A stretch of DNA of 64,000 nt, taken from the NCBI RefSeq assembly GCF_001856685.1, contig NZ_CP017812.1, positions 1,922,001-1,986,000 of the forward strand, read 5' to 3'. This DNA comes from Boudabousia tangfeifanii. Lineage in GTDB: Bacteria > Actinomycetota > Actinomycetes > Actinomycetales > Actinomycetaceae. The stretch's first letter is position 1. Each line of letters begins with the position of its first letter. Below are positions 44,864-53,243 of this stretch, piece by piece. The notes below the pieces were generated by a model. That model was not told the DNA's origin. It made no database searches and worked only from the letters and a program-made list of their open reading frames with translations. The position numbers and the translations under genes were made by a program.

Positions 44864-46276
44864 GTGCCAAACAGCCAAGAAGCAACTAACGGTTCGACCG
44901 AGTCCACCCTGCCGGTGGTAATTATCGGCGGTGGAATCACCGGCCTGTCGGTGGCTGCGGGTTTGGCCCGACGCGGGAAACCTTTCGTCATTTTGGAGGC
45001 GGCCGATCGTTTGGGCGGCCAGATTCGCACGATTAAACGCCAGGGCTACACCTTTGAGGTGGGCCCAAACACGGGCACGGTTTCTACTCCGGAGGTGGCT
45101 GAACTGTTTGAGTTTGCGTCCTCGGCCCGCCTAGAGGTGGCGAATGAGACGGCGAAGGCACGCTGGATTTGGCAGCAGGATCGTTTTCGCCCACTTCCTT
45201 CCGGGTTGCTTTCGGCGGCCACCACTCCCCTCTTTACTTTCCGCGACAAGTTGCGAGTGCTGGGCGAGCCTTGGCGTAAACGCGGCACGAACCCAAACGA
45301 GACCGTGGGGGAGCTCGCGGCCCGCCGACTAGGAAAGTCGTTCGTGCGCAACGCGGTAGACCCGTTCATTGGCGGGATTTACGCGGGCGACCCGTACCGA
45401 CTGGTGACTCGTTTTGCCCTGCCGAAACTCTATAATTTAGAGGCGAATCACGGCTCTTTCATTCGCGGCTCGATCGCTAAAATGCGCACCCCCAAGACCG
45501 ACCGGGATCGCAAAGCCACCAAACAGGTTTTTAGTGCCGAGGGCGGTCTCACGGCCCTGGTCGACGCCCTCGAAACAGCACTTCAGCCCCACGGAAAAAT
45601 CCTGACTGGTGTACAAAACGTGAGCGCGAAAATGTTGGCCCCACATCAGTGGCAGGTGTCTTTCACCCACCAAGGACAGGCGCAAGAGCTCATAGCCCAA
45701 ACGGTTGTTTCCACGGTGCGCGCTGACCTGTTAGCCCCGATTTTCCCTGACCTGACAGGCAAGTTGGCGCCGATTGAGTCCTTGCGTTACGCGCCCGTGG
45801 CAGAGGTGGTTTTCGGCTATGACCACTTACCGAGCGTGAATCGGAAGGCCTTTGGCGGCCTCGTCCCGAGCGAGGAAAACCGTGACGTGCTGGGAATCCT
45901 CTTCCCCTCATCTTGTTTTGCCGGCCGCACTCCACACCCCGATTCCGCTCTGTTTACCGTGTTTGTGGGCGGGATGCGTCGTGGGCAGAAACTTTTGTCA
46001 CTGGCCGAGGACGAACTGGTGGCCTTGGCCCGTCGGGAAGTTGAAAACATGTTGCAGATACCCCAAGGGGTATCGCCTGACTTGGTGGAAGTGGCTCGCT
46101 ACCCGAAAGCGATCGCCCAGTACGAAGCTAGCACCGAACAAAGGCTTGAGCGGATTAGCCAGTTAGAATACGATTATCCGGGACTGATTTTGGCTGGTGC
46201 GATCCGTGACGGGATTGGCCTTGCACACCGCATCACCCAAGGCAGCCAAATCGGGGCGATGCTAGCAGTTAACTAA
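44864..46276 (+). CDS. hemG: protoporphyrinogen/coproporphyrinogen III oxidase
   Basis: FAD-dependent oxidase of heme synthesis, 470 residues. The Rossmann motif is VVIIGGGITGLSVAAGLARRG near the N-terminus, followed by LGGQIRTIKRQGYTFEVGPNT, DPFIGGIYAGDP and a C-terminal GLILAGAIRDGIGLAHRI FAD segment. In actinobacteria this protein (HemY/CgoX) mainly oxidises coproporphyrinogen in the coproporphyrin-dependent route. No other heme genes are nearby. GTG 44864 follows AAAGG with good spacing. A perfect 18-bp palindrome with CsoR-operator character lies inside the coding sequence at 46057-46074. Confidence 0.9.
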   Translation: MPNSQEATNGSTESTLPVVIIGGGITGLSVAAGLARRGKPFVILEAADRLGGQIRTIKRQGYTFEVGPNTGTVSTPEVAELFEFASSARLEVANETAKARWIWQQDRFRPLPSGLLSAATTPLFTFRDKLRVLGEPWRKRGTNPNETVGELAARRLGKSFVRNAVDPFIGGIYAGDPYRLVTRFALPKLYNLEANHGSFIRGSIAKMRTPKTDRDRKATKQVFSAEGGLTALVDALETALQPHGKILTGVQNVSAKMLAPHQWQVSFTHQGQAQELIAQTVVSTVRADLLAPIFPDLTGKLAPIESLRYAPVAEVVFGYDHLPSVNRKAFGGLVPSEENRDVLGILFPSSCFAGRTPHPDSALFTVFVGGMRRGQKLLSLAEDELVALARREVENMLQIPQGVSPDLVEVARYPKAIAQYEASTEQRLERISQLEYDYPGLILAGAIRDGIGLAHRITQGSQIGAMLAVN

Positions 46277-46480
46277 CCCCAGCCCGCGACACGTTACGCA
46301 GAGTTGGCTCACCCCCGCAAACATGCCACAACCCATCGCACATTTTGGGAGTAGTCTTGCGGCTCAACCAGCAGGGATACCACTTCGTCCCACCCAAACC
46401 CCCAGGCTTTTCGTTGCGCTTACCGCAGGGCGCATCACCCCTAAGACCACAAGAGGTACCTTGCTTGTTAGGATGAGTAG

Positions 46481-46966
46481 ATGACGACTTTTTATGATTT
46501 TTCAGCAAAGACCTTGGCCGGCGAAGAGATTCCCATGGAAAATTTTCGGGGCAAAGTGGTGCTAGTGGTTAACACGGCAAGCAAGTGCGGTTTCACTCCT
46601 CAGTTGGCGGGCTTGCAGGAGTTGCATGAAAAATATGCGGATCGGGGCCTAGCAGTTTTAGGTTTCCCTTGTAATCAGTTTGGCAACCAAGAACCTGGTG
46701 AAGCTGAAGAAATCTCGGAATTTTGCAGCATAAATTATGGCGTTAGTTTCCAAATGTTCGCCAAGGTGGAAGTTAATGGCGATGGGGCCCACCCGCTCTG
46801 GCAGTGGTTGCGTGAGCAAAAGGGCGGCGTCCTCGGCAATAAAATTAAATGGAACTTCACCAAGTTCCTCATCGATCCGCAAGGGGAAGTGGTGGATCGT
46901 TTCGCTCCAACCACTAAACCGGAATCGCTCGGCGAACAAATCGAAAAGCTGCTGCCGCAAAACTAG
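46481..46966 (+). CDS. glutathione peroxidase family protein
   Basis: Thiol peroxidase of 161 residues. The peroxidatic cysteine C36 is in [26 protein letters not shown] contains the conserved Gln and a likely resolving Cys, and [18 protein letters not shown] supplies the catalytic Trp/Asn. Actinobacteria mostly use thioredoxin rather than glutathione with such enzymes. GTTAGGATGAG precedes the ATG but is not a strong ribosome site. It converges with the CsoR-family gene. Confidence 0.93.
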   Translation: MTTFYDFSAKTLAGEEIPMENFRGKVVLVVNTASKCGFTPQLAGLQELHEKYADRGLAVLGFPCNQFGNQEPGEAEEISEFCSINYGVSFQMFAKVEVNGDGAHPLWQWLREQKGGVLGNKIKWNFTKFLIDPQGEVVDRFAPTTKPESLGEQIEKLLPQN

Positions 46967-47022
46967 AGTCAAGCGACTTTGCCGGGGACAGGCTAGCTGC
47001 CTCAATGCCCCCGAAACTAGGC

Positions 47023-47286
47023 TCAGCTGAGCGAGAGGAACATTTTTTCGAGCTTTTCCTCATCCAAGGTTTGACCGCTAGGGTCGGCCTTTAAACATTC
47101 ACGCATGCTCTGGGCAACGATCGCGTATCCGGCCCGGTCAACTGCTTTTCCGACCGCGGCGATCTGGGTGACAACTTCTTCACAAGAGCGGCCTTCTTCG
47201 ATCATGCGAATAACCGCTTGGAGTTGACCGTTTGCCCGTTTGAGCCGCATCAAGGCTGGCTTAACTTCTTGCGGATCTAAGTTCAT
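47023..47286 (-). CDS. CsoR/CstR-family transcriptional repressor
   Basis: All-helical repressor of about 88 residues (DUF156). LMRLKRANGQLQAVIRMIEEGRSC begins the four-helix fold. Of the copper-sensing set Cys-His-Cys, the cysteines are kept (C35 and C64, spaced 29 apart as in the family), but the position four residues before the second cysteine is Ser60 instead of His. Loss of that His with both Cys kept is typical of CstR, which senses persulfides, not copper. The start is ambiguous: ATG 47286 is preferred, with ATG codons also at 47304 and 47301. A matching operator-like palindrome lies at 47824-47841. Confidence 0.85.
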   Translation of the reverse strand: MNLDPQEVKPALMRLKRANGQLQAVIRMIEEGRSCEEVVTQIAAVGKAVDRAGYAIVAQSMRECLKADPSGQTLDEEKLEKMFLSLS

Positions 47287-47365
47287 TTCGTTTCTTTCCA
47301 TCAAGTTCTACCACCTAAACTCAAGCGGATACTGAAACCGCACAGTCTTGTTAGTAGAAATAAGA

Positions 47366-47400
47366 CTGGGCTCACGATTGCTCGCGAGCCCAGCCCATTT
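47366..47400 (-). terminator. possible terminator after the small Cys-rich gene
   Basis: CTGGGCTC (47366-47373) and GAGCCCAG (47386-47393) form a stem; on the minus strand it is followed by TCTTATTT. It lies about 140 bp past the Cys-rich gene, with no gene in between. Confidence 0.5.
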
Positions 47401-47535
47401 ATCGGCTTGGAGGCAACCCGCACGTTGGTTCCCTTCCGACTTTCCGGTTACGGTCCCCTACTTTATTTACCCGCACAGTAGTTCAGGAACACCAGTTAAC
47501 CGGAAGCTATCGATTCCCCTTTTTAAGGGTTTATC

Positions 47536-47718
47536 TCAACGTCCAAAGAGACGGGAGAAGAGGCCACCATTCTGGCTGCTCTCACCGTTTTTCTTAGCAT
47601 CCTTGTCGCAGGTGCAACGCTGGCTGACCGGCACATTCTTAAAAACCTGGTCAACATGCTGGCCACAGCCAGCCCAAGTGGTCTTACCACACTTCTTGCA
47701 AGTTACCGGACGGCACAT
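47536..47718 (-). CDS. small Cys-rich zinc-ribbon-like protein
   Basis: A 60-residue protein starting MCRPVTCKKCGKTTWAGCGQ, with two CxxC-type pairs (C2/C7/C10 and C18) and a later CTC pair, then a Lys/Gly/Ser tail. It belongs to a widespread small actinobacterial family, always with the CKxCGKTTWxGCGxH core, of unknown function; metal (probably zinc) binding is inferred from the cysteines and histidine. AGGAGATCTAAT precedes the ATG. The CsoR/CstR-like palindrome lies about 106 bp upstream of its start, making control by the neighbouring repressor possible. Confidence 0.75.
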   Translation of the reverse strand: MCRPVTCKKCGKTTWAGCGQHVDQVFKNVPVSQRCTCDKDAKKNGESSQNGGLFSRLFGR

Positions 47719-47823
47719 ATTAGATCTCCTAGTTTGCGCTTACACTTTGCTACTTACCAACCGAAGGCAACTTTCCAAACTGGTGAAGATTTATTTTGCC
47801 TTGGTCAATAACCACTAACAACA

Positions 47824-47841
47824 TATACCCCCTAGGGTATA
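47824..47841. promoter_or_regulatory. CsoR/CstR-type operator palindrome
   Basis: TATACCCCCTAGGGTATA: arms TATACCC/GGGTATA around a short CCTA centre. This ATACCC..GGGTAT form is the known class of CsoR/CstR operators. It lies between the divergent Cys-rich and PadR genes, about 540 bp from the CsoR-family gene. Confidence 0.6.
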
Positions 47842-47912
47842 AGCGCAAGAGGTAATGATTCTCAATAAGACTGCAACCGCAACGAAAAGTAAGCGTCCCC
47901 ACTCCTAAAAAC

Positions 47913-47939
47913 AACCTAGATGGATAATCTAACTAGGTT
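47913..47939. promoter_or_regulatory. nested inverted repeat before padR, operator candidate
   Basis: Outer arms AACCTAG/CTAGGTT with inner TAGAT/ATCTA, ending 16 bp before the PadR ATG; a further CTAG half-site follows at 47950. Position and symmetry fit autoregulation by the PadR-type repressor. Confidence 0.5.
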
Positions 47940-47955
47940 TTGATAAAATCTAGTT

Positions 47956-48327
47956 ATGGGTAAGCAACAACCATCCGTTTCTTTTCCGACTGAGTGGCTG
48001 CGAGGCATGACGTCCTTGGCGGTTTTAGCGGTTTTAGCTAGCGGTCCGTCTTATGGTTACGCCATTTCGACGGCTTTGGCGCAGGCCGGCCTCGGGCAGA
48101 TTAAGGGCGGAACTTTATATCCAATTTTGACTCGTTTGGAAGCAGACGGGTTCCTAGCTTCCACTTGGGAGCATGGCCCAAGTGGCCCTGGACGCAAGAT
48201 TTTTTCGCTCACCGAGCTAGGAGAATCACATTTGCGTGATTTGCAATCCCAGTGGCGGATCTTCGCCACAAACCTGGACCAGCTCATTACTCAAGGAGGC
48301 GACAGTGAGCAAGCAAAAGAAGCATAA
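47956..48327 (+). CDS. PadR-family transcriptional regulator
   Basis: A 123-residue winged-helix regulator with the PadR signature: LAVLAVLASGPSYGYAISTAL, then GGTLYPILTRLEADGFL and the wing GPSGPGRKIFSLTELGE, with a short dimerisation helix at the end. It probably represses itself and the membrane protein gene it overlaps. Ligand unknown. The start overlaps an upstream nested palindrome region, giving a short leader. The membrane protein gene begins 23 bp inside the end of this one. Confidence 0.92.
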   Translation: MGKQQPSVSFPTEWLRGMTSLAVLAVLASGPSYGYAISTALAQAGLGQIKGGTLYPILTRLEADGFLASTWEHGPSGPGRKIFSLTELGESHLRDLQSQWRIFATNLDQLITQGGDSEQAKEA

Positions 48328-49399
48328 GCAACAGGCATTGCCCCGAAAAGTACAGAATTTGAGTTCTGCGGACCAGCGTTGGATTAGCAAATATTGGGCT
48401 GAGTTGGCGAAGCTGATTCCGCTAGACACCGAGGGCGTAACCCGCCTGGTGGATCTGCGAGTGGCAAGTTTGAACCTTGCCCGTAGTGAGGAGGCTGCAG
48501 GTGCTCCGGCGCAAAGCGCGAAGGAAATGTTTGGTTCTCCCCTCTTAGCGGCCCAGAGCGACTGCGAGGAGCTTTATGGCACCAATCGTTCGTGGGCACA
48601 GCAGTTCCCCATGTATGACCGAAATACTCTCATAGTTTGGTCTTTGTTACTGGCTGTGGGCACGGCTTACAATAGTTTGCACGATCCAGCGGGGTTCCCT
48701 TTAACCACCTTGTTCGCGATTCCGCTATATGGTTCGGTGCTATTTTTCCTGATGCGCTTTTTCCAAAGTTTCACTTGGGGACGCCCAGCACAAACCGTGA
48801 CTTGGCTGGCTGCTTTGGGTGGCGTGGCTCTTGCCCTGTTCGGTTTGAAGCAGGTCCACACTTCTTGGACTAGCGAACCGGTTTGGCATTTTAACGGCTC
48901 TTACCTCATCGCAATCCCAATCGCGGGTGTCTTGACGGCGGTTTTCTTGATTCGCCGCGGCGCCGATTCATCACGCAACGTCCTCGACAAGCTCGAGAAC
49001 TTAAGCCGAGAGCACTGGCTAGCGCGCATTCGGGGGCTTTCTCGCTGGAAGTACGGTTTACCGTCCTCGGATCGCGCGAAGGTGCTGGCCGAGGCCGAGG
49101 CCGCCAGCGAAAACCAGCCCAAACCGAGCCTAGAGCTTGGGGTTCCGGATGCTTTCCTCCGCGAGATTCTGTTGACTCACCCGACGTTTTTAAAGTCGTC
49201 GATTGAGGCACGAACTAGGCGCGGTTTCCTCCTCGGCTTGGGCGTCATGCTAGCTGGCGCGGTCGCCCTTTGGAAGATCCTAGGCGCTTACGGGTTTAGC
49301 TGGCCATTGCTGCTGTTGCTGGCTTTCGTGCTGGTTTTGGGGCTGACCTGGGCGTGGTCGCTGATTAACGCCGACCGCCGCTTCATGCCGCGCGACTGA
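48305..49399 (+). CDS. membrane protein co-expressed with PadR regulator
   Basis: About 364 residues. A Lys/Gln-rich start leads to a soluble helical region (SSADQRWISKYWAELAKLIP, similar to the N-terminal helices seen in DUF1700-type partners of PadR). Then about four spans (TLIVWSLLLAVGTAYNSL, TLFAIPLYGSVLFFLMRF, VTWLAALGGVALALFGL, YLIAIPIAGVLTAVFLI), a charged loop and two final spans (LLGLGVMLAGAVALWKILG, LLLLLAFVLVLGLTWAWSLI). GTG 48305 follows a perfect AGGAGG and overlaps padR by 23 bp, so the pair is translationally coupled. Specific function unknown. Confidence 0.75.
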   Translation: MSKQKKHKQQALPRKVQNLSSADQRWISKYWAELAKLIPLDTEGVTRLVDLRVASLNLARSEEAAGAPAQSAKEMFGSPLLAAQSDCEELYGTNRSWAQQFPMYDRNTLIVWSLLLAVGTAYNSLHDPAGFPLTTLFAIPLYGSVLFFLMRFFQSFTWGRPAQTVTWLAALGGVALALFGLKQVHTSWTSEPVWHFNGSYLIAIPIAGVLTAVFLIRRGADSSRNVLDKLENLSREHWLARIRGLSRWKYGLPSSDRAKVLAEAEAASENQPKPSLELGVPDAFLREILLTHPTFLKSSIEARTRRGFLLGLGVMLAGAVALWKILGAYGFSWPLLLLLAFVLVLGLTWAWSLINADRRFMPRD

Positions 49400-49509
49400 A
49401 AAATAGTGGATCCTTTGGTATTTCGTTATCACGACACATTCCTACATCATTCAACAATAATCCAGCTAGTCTCTTGCTAGAAACCATGCTTTAAGAAACT
49501 AAACGTAGG

Positions 49510-51513
49510 CTATTTTCTTGGCTTTGAGCGCATGCTCGGCTCTATATATTCCTGTCCTTCATTTTTGCTCAGCTTTCGCACCATTTCTTTTGCTGTTATT
49601 CCTCGACCTTTCGCTAGCCAATGCAATACAGCGAAGGTAATCACTAGTGTTAGAAGGATCGGGAAAGCATAGTTAAAAATGCTCCACCATAGATTTATAT
49701 CTAGATCTTCTGTGAACTTTAAGCCGCCAGTAATGGTATAAACGAGAGTCGCTGGAAAAGCTATAGCAGCAATTGTTTCTAAGTTATTTCTCCAGTTCTC
49801 TGCTCGCTTTATCTCTTCGTTTTCGACCTCGCGTTGCTCTTCACGTAGACGGCTATCTTCCAAGCGAAGAATATTTGCAGTACTTTCTTCTTCCTCTTGG
49901 ACATCTCGCATTCTTTCGTGAATCCGCGCAATTTCTTGTAATCGGTGAAGGAACACCTCACCAGTTGGATGCTTCGGCAACGAAGTAAACCATAGGTTTG
50001 CTCTAAACTTTGCGAAATCTTCCTGAAGTTTCCGGTACTGCTTTAGACTCTCTTTGAGTTTTTCTTCAGATTTTGTTCCATTTTGGTTAGCCTCTAAAGT
50101 ACTAGCCAAATCTACTGCAGCCTCAGAAAGTTCGATACTAATACGTTCAAGTGCAACTGATTGTCGTCTAGCTAGCATTTGTAAATCAGCAAAGCGCGTG
50201 TGCGCTAACACTAAAGAGTTTGCGGCAAAAGCCACTTCACGCCCCTGATTGTATTTGAGGTCTTCCCCCGGCTTGGGCCCCGATGTAGTCATAACATATG
50301 AAACAGAATCAAGACTAAATCGAGCATAGCCATGTCCAAGTCTCAATTGCTCTTTCTCTTTACGCCTGTTGTCAGCTCGCAACATGTCTAGTTCATTAGA
50401 GAAAACATCAGCTTCTTCAGCCGCAAGCGCCCACAACTCGCCTTTATCAAGTTGAGGATACAAACGTTTAAATGATGCTGGTGGCTCAGGGTAATCATCA
50501 CCAGCAAGAAGAGTTATGGCATACATTAGCTGAGTCGACAAATGTTCTACTATCGAGTTATTTTTTGACCCAGCTATATGTAGGTATGCCCCGTTATTTA
50601 AATTTAAGTTCTCAAATCCAAAAGATCGAAGAGCTGTTTGTAAAACCGAAAAAAGTGCACACCTTATTCGGTCTAAGTTACGATTAGCTTGCAAATCTGG
50701 TGGAAAATTTTTATTGATTAAATCTAAAGGCCTACGCACCGCTGAAATAACCCTAAAAACATCATTGGTTGGTAGCTGAAGATGGACACAAACAAACTTA
50801 TCGTCATCTGGACCAAAATTTAGGTTCGAGCGATTCCATGTGCTAGTATCATTCGATCTAATTTCTTCGATAGGTTTTCCGCCAAAAGCTCTCATCTCAA
50901 TCCGCATCACCTGAACTCCTTCATAGGCAAGTAGCTCAATCGGATCTGTAAATCGTTTTGTCTTAAAAGAACCAGTACTATCTTCCTCGTACTGGATCTC
51001 TACCTCACCCCAGTTTGCAAAATGTCCAGACTTTTCTTTTGCTTTCCTTAACTCACTCAGATCAAGTCGAATTTCTTTAAGGTACATTGCTTTATGCATT
51101 GCAGATTTTCGAAACCATGCGCTGTGTTTCGCAAGCACATTAGGCGGTGCTTCATTACTTCCTGTTTCTACTTTTGCAACGTTTGCAGGTAAAGGACGTT
51201 GATCACGATATGAGTACCCATCCTTACGATAGCCAGGTTCGAAAGGGCTACAGTGATGACGATTAAAAACATCAGGCTCTGGAAGCTTCCTGTCAATGGA
51301 GTCTTGTCTTATTACCCTATGGATCCAATCATCAGCTTGATATGGCTCAGGACAAAGGAGTTTCCAGTCAGGCTTCAGCATTTCCATACAATCAGGAATT
51401 TGCATCATAATTACCGCTGAAGCGTACTCCCATTCACCAGTTTTCCCATCGCGGCTGCAATTGTTTCCATAATTATTTTCTGATTCAGAAACCTTGGTAT
51501 TCTGCTCATCCAT
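49510..51513 (-). CDS. large coiled-coil membrane protein, A/T-rich, probably acquired
   Basis: About 667 residues, not recognised. A soluble N-terminal 350 residues with no familiar motif is followed by a long charged helical region (about 400-590) with coiled-coil heptads such as RIHERMRDVQEEEESTANILRLEDSRLREEQREVENEEIKRA. Two C-terminal spans (IAAIAFPATLVYTITG and IFNYAFPILLTLVITFAVLHWL) and a short basic tail complete it. This CorA-like layout (soluble domain, long helix, two spans) occurs in several phage-defence effectors and channels, but the GMN motif of true CorA is absent. Base composition is lower in GC than neighbours, and a tRNA-like fragment lies just upstream. ATG 51513 is chosen; an ATG at 51585 is possible. 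Confidence 0.65.
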   Translation of the reverse strand: MDEQNTKVSESENNYGNNCSRDGKTGEWEYASAVIMMQIPDCMEMLKPDWKLLCPEPYQADDWIHRVIRQDSIDRKLPEPDVFNRHHCSPFEPGYRKDGYSYRDQRPLPANVAKVETGSNEAPPNVLAKHSAWFRKSAMHKAMYLKEIRLDLSELRKAKEKSGHFANWGEVEIQYEEDSTGSFKTKRFTDPIELLAYEGVQVMRIEMRAFGGKPIEEIRSNDTSTWNRSNLNFGPDDDKFVCVHLQLPTNDVFRVISAVRRPLDLINKNFPPDLQANRNLDRIRCALFSVLQTALRSFGFENLNLNNGAYLHIAGSKNNSIVEHLSTQLMYAITLLAGDDYPEPPASFKRLYPQLDKGELWALAAEEADVFSNELDMLRADNRRKEKEQLRLGHGYARFSLDSVSYVMTTSGPKPGEDLKYNQGREVAFAANSLVLAHTRFADLQMLARRQSVALERISIELSEAAVDLASTLEANQNGTKSEEKLKESLKQYRKLQEDFAKFRANLWFTSLPKHPTGEVFLHRLQEIARIHERMRDVQEEEESTANILRLEDSRLREEQREVENEEIKRAENWRNNLETIAAIAFPATLVYTITGGLKFTEDLDINLWWSIFNYAFPILLTLVITFAVLHWLAKGRGITAKEMVRKLSKNEGQEYIEPSMRSKPRK

Positions 51514-51630
51514 GGTTTTTACTTTCGTTAGGTCCCCGAGCCCACCCTCGCTGGTCTGTGACGTCTGGTAGTAAATTGTCAGCAATAACGCTTTTAGCTC
51601 TCTACCCTTGTACCCTATCTCGGGGATAAA

Positions 51631-51676
51631 CCGTAAGGGAGGATTTGAACCTCCTATGCCTTTTCCCCTTAAGGCT
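51631..51676 (-). tRNA. tRNA-like 3' fragment (pseudo-tRNA)
   Basis: On the minus strand a variable-arm-like hairpin GCCTT/AAGGC leads into a perfect T arm GGAGG-TTCAAAT-CCTCC and a 7-nt acceptor-like CTTACGG. No matching 5' acceptor (CCGTAAG), D arm or anticodon arm is found within 120 nt, so this is not a complete tRNA. It may be the remnant of a class II tRNA left at an integration site. Confidence 0.4.
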
Positions 51677-51745
51677 GCCGGATCTAAGCGTTGCTTAGGT
51701 GACGTCCACGCAAACTAGCTACCGACTAACGTTTATTAGTGCCGT

Positions 51746-52204
51746 TTAGTCAAGCAGGTCGGTGTTCCAGTTCAGGCCTTGAATCTTGGTGTCAAGTTCT
51801 CGGTATCGTTTGGCGGCCTCGTCTGCTTTTTTGCGGAGTTTTGTTACCGAGTAGGTGGGCACGTATTTGATTTCCGAGGCCGAGTAGCGGTTTTGCCGTG
51901 CCGAGGCGGCATCTGCCATCTGCTGGTAGAAGTTGTGTTCCTTCTTGGCAGCATCTCGCAGGGCGATTGCATCGGCGATAGTGTGCTCGTCATCAAACTT
52001 GGTAGCCACGTTGGTGCGGTTGATTCGCATTACTAGGGTGGTCATTTCGGCGAGCAAGCGGTCATATTCGGCCAAGAGTTCCTTGGGGTCTTCTTCTGGC
52101 TTTTCCCCTTCCTGCACCTGCATCATATTGGAAGTGCGTGGCTGGAGTTTTACCATTCGGGTCTGAACGTCGGCTCGTTTAGCTAAAGCTTCTGCTAACT
52201 TCAT
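51746..52204 (-). CDS. DIP1984 family protein
   Basis: A 152-residue, helix-rich soluble protein of the DIP1984 family: MKLAEALAKRADVQTRMVKL opens it, LLAEYDRLLAEMTTLVMRINRTN is the family's best-conserved block, and a C-terminal KLRKKADEAAKRYRELDTKIQGLNW helix ends it. Function of the family is unknown; it may act with septicolysin-like or toxin-related partners in some hosts, but nothing here supports that. ATG 52204 follows GGGAGG. Confidence 0.85.
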   Translation of the reverse strand: MKLAEALAKRADVQTRMVKLQPRTSNMMQVQEGEKPEEDPKELLAEYDRLLAEMTTLVMRINRTNVATKFDDEHTIADAIALRDAAKKEHNFYQQMADAASARQNRYSASEIKYVPTYSVTKLRKKADEAAKRYRELDTKIQGLNWNTDLLD

Positions 52205-52453
52205 TGTTTTTTCCTCCCGGGATTTTCCGATGAGCTTTGCGGGCTTACACCCACGAGTTACTTCTACCCTAGCGCATTGCCGGCAGTTTTTGGTAGCAAG
52301 GTTACCTATTCCTTGCTTTTGCTGGCTAATCTGCCCACAAAAACCCACTTTTTGGCTTTATTTCCTAGCTTTGTCGGCATAATGGTCACATTATTTCCCG
52401 AGGGCGCTCCCCCACTTTTGGTCCGCCTTCACCCGATTTTGAAGGAGTTTCCC

Positions 52454-53161
52454 ATGGCTAGCGGTACCCACCCACAGGAAGCACATCGTGAGGATCATGC
52501 CTCGAAGCTGAATTGGCTACGCGCGGGCGTCCTCGGCGCTAATGATGGCATTGTTTCGGTTGCGGCTTTGCTTTTGGGCATGATTGGTGCGCACGCTCAG
52601 TCGGCGACGATCCTGACGGCTGGTTTGGCTTCCTTGGTGGCGGGCGCGGTCTCCATGGCTTTGGGTGAATATGTTTCGGTGTCGGCTCAGCGTGATACGG
52701 AAAAGTTCCTGATCCAAAAGGAATCTTGGGAACTAGAAAATTTGGTGGAGCATGAGCACGAGGAGTTAAAAACTATTCTTTGCTCCTACGGCATGAGCCC
52801 CGAAACGGCAGAGACTGCGGTTAACGAGATTGAGGCGGGCGACCCTTTGCCGGTGCACCTTCGCTTGGAGTTGGGCATTGACGGGGAGGATTTGACGAAC
52901 CCTTGGGCGGCGGCTGGTTCTTCTGCTTTAGCTTTCACCTTGGGGGCGGCGCTGCCTCTTTTGACGGCACTTTTGGCTCCTTTGACCGGTCAGGCTTGGT
53001 ACGTAATTGTGGTTACTTTGGCGACTTTGGCTTTGACTGGTTTTATTTCGGCGAAACTTTCGGAGACCGATCCGGTGCGCGCGGTGGTGCGACTGGTTCT
53101 TGGTGGCGGCCTCGGCTTAGCTATCACCTATGGTGCTGGTGCCTTGTTCGGGGCGCTATAA
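52454..53161 (+). CDS. VIT1/CCC1-family metal transporter
   Basis: Membrane protein of 235 residues related to iron/manganese transporters VIT1 and CCC1. LRAGVLGANDGIVSVAALLLGMIGA and SLVAGAVSMALGEYVSVSAQRDTE are the two signature helices with the conserved Asn-Asp and Glu-Tyr. A cytosolic helical domain with EHEHEEL and EIEAGD clusters, the likely metal-binding site, follows, then three further spans. Export of Fe/Mn from the cytosol is the inferred job, complementing the iron importer elsewhere in the window. GAAGGAG precedes ATG 52454. Confidence 0.9.
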   Translation: MASGTHPQEAHREDHASKLNWLRAGVLGANDGIVSVAALLLGMIGAHAQSATILTAGLASLVAGAVSMALGEYVSVSAQRDTEKFLIQKESWELENLVEHEHEELKTILCSYGMSPETAETAVNEIEAGDPLPVHLRLELGIDGEDLTNPWAAAGSSALAFTLGAALPLLTALLAPLTGQAWYVIVVTLATLALTGFISAKLSETDPVRAVVRLVLGGGLGLAITYGAGALFGAL

Positions 53162-53243
53162 ATCAGAAATACAGATTCCAACAGAAGTTTTAAGCTATGG
53201 CCGCTCGGCTAGGATAGGTTAGTCGGCGCTTATTTAGGCTGGT

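Noticed and set aside
47348-47818. 156-codon plus-strand ORF opposite the Cys-rich gene
   Set aside because: It is the antisense shadow of the well-recognised Cys-rich gene plus flanking non-coding DNA; composition is not protein-like.
49510-51513. CorA magnesium transporter
   Set aside because: Two C-terminal spans and a long helix fit, but the GMN motif and the CorA N-terminal domain are absent.
51631-51760. Complete tRNA gene on the minus strand
   Set aside because: Only a T arm, an acceptor-like 3' strand and a variable-arm-like hairpin are present; no 5' acceptor complement, D arm or valid anticodon loop could be found.
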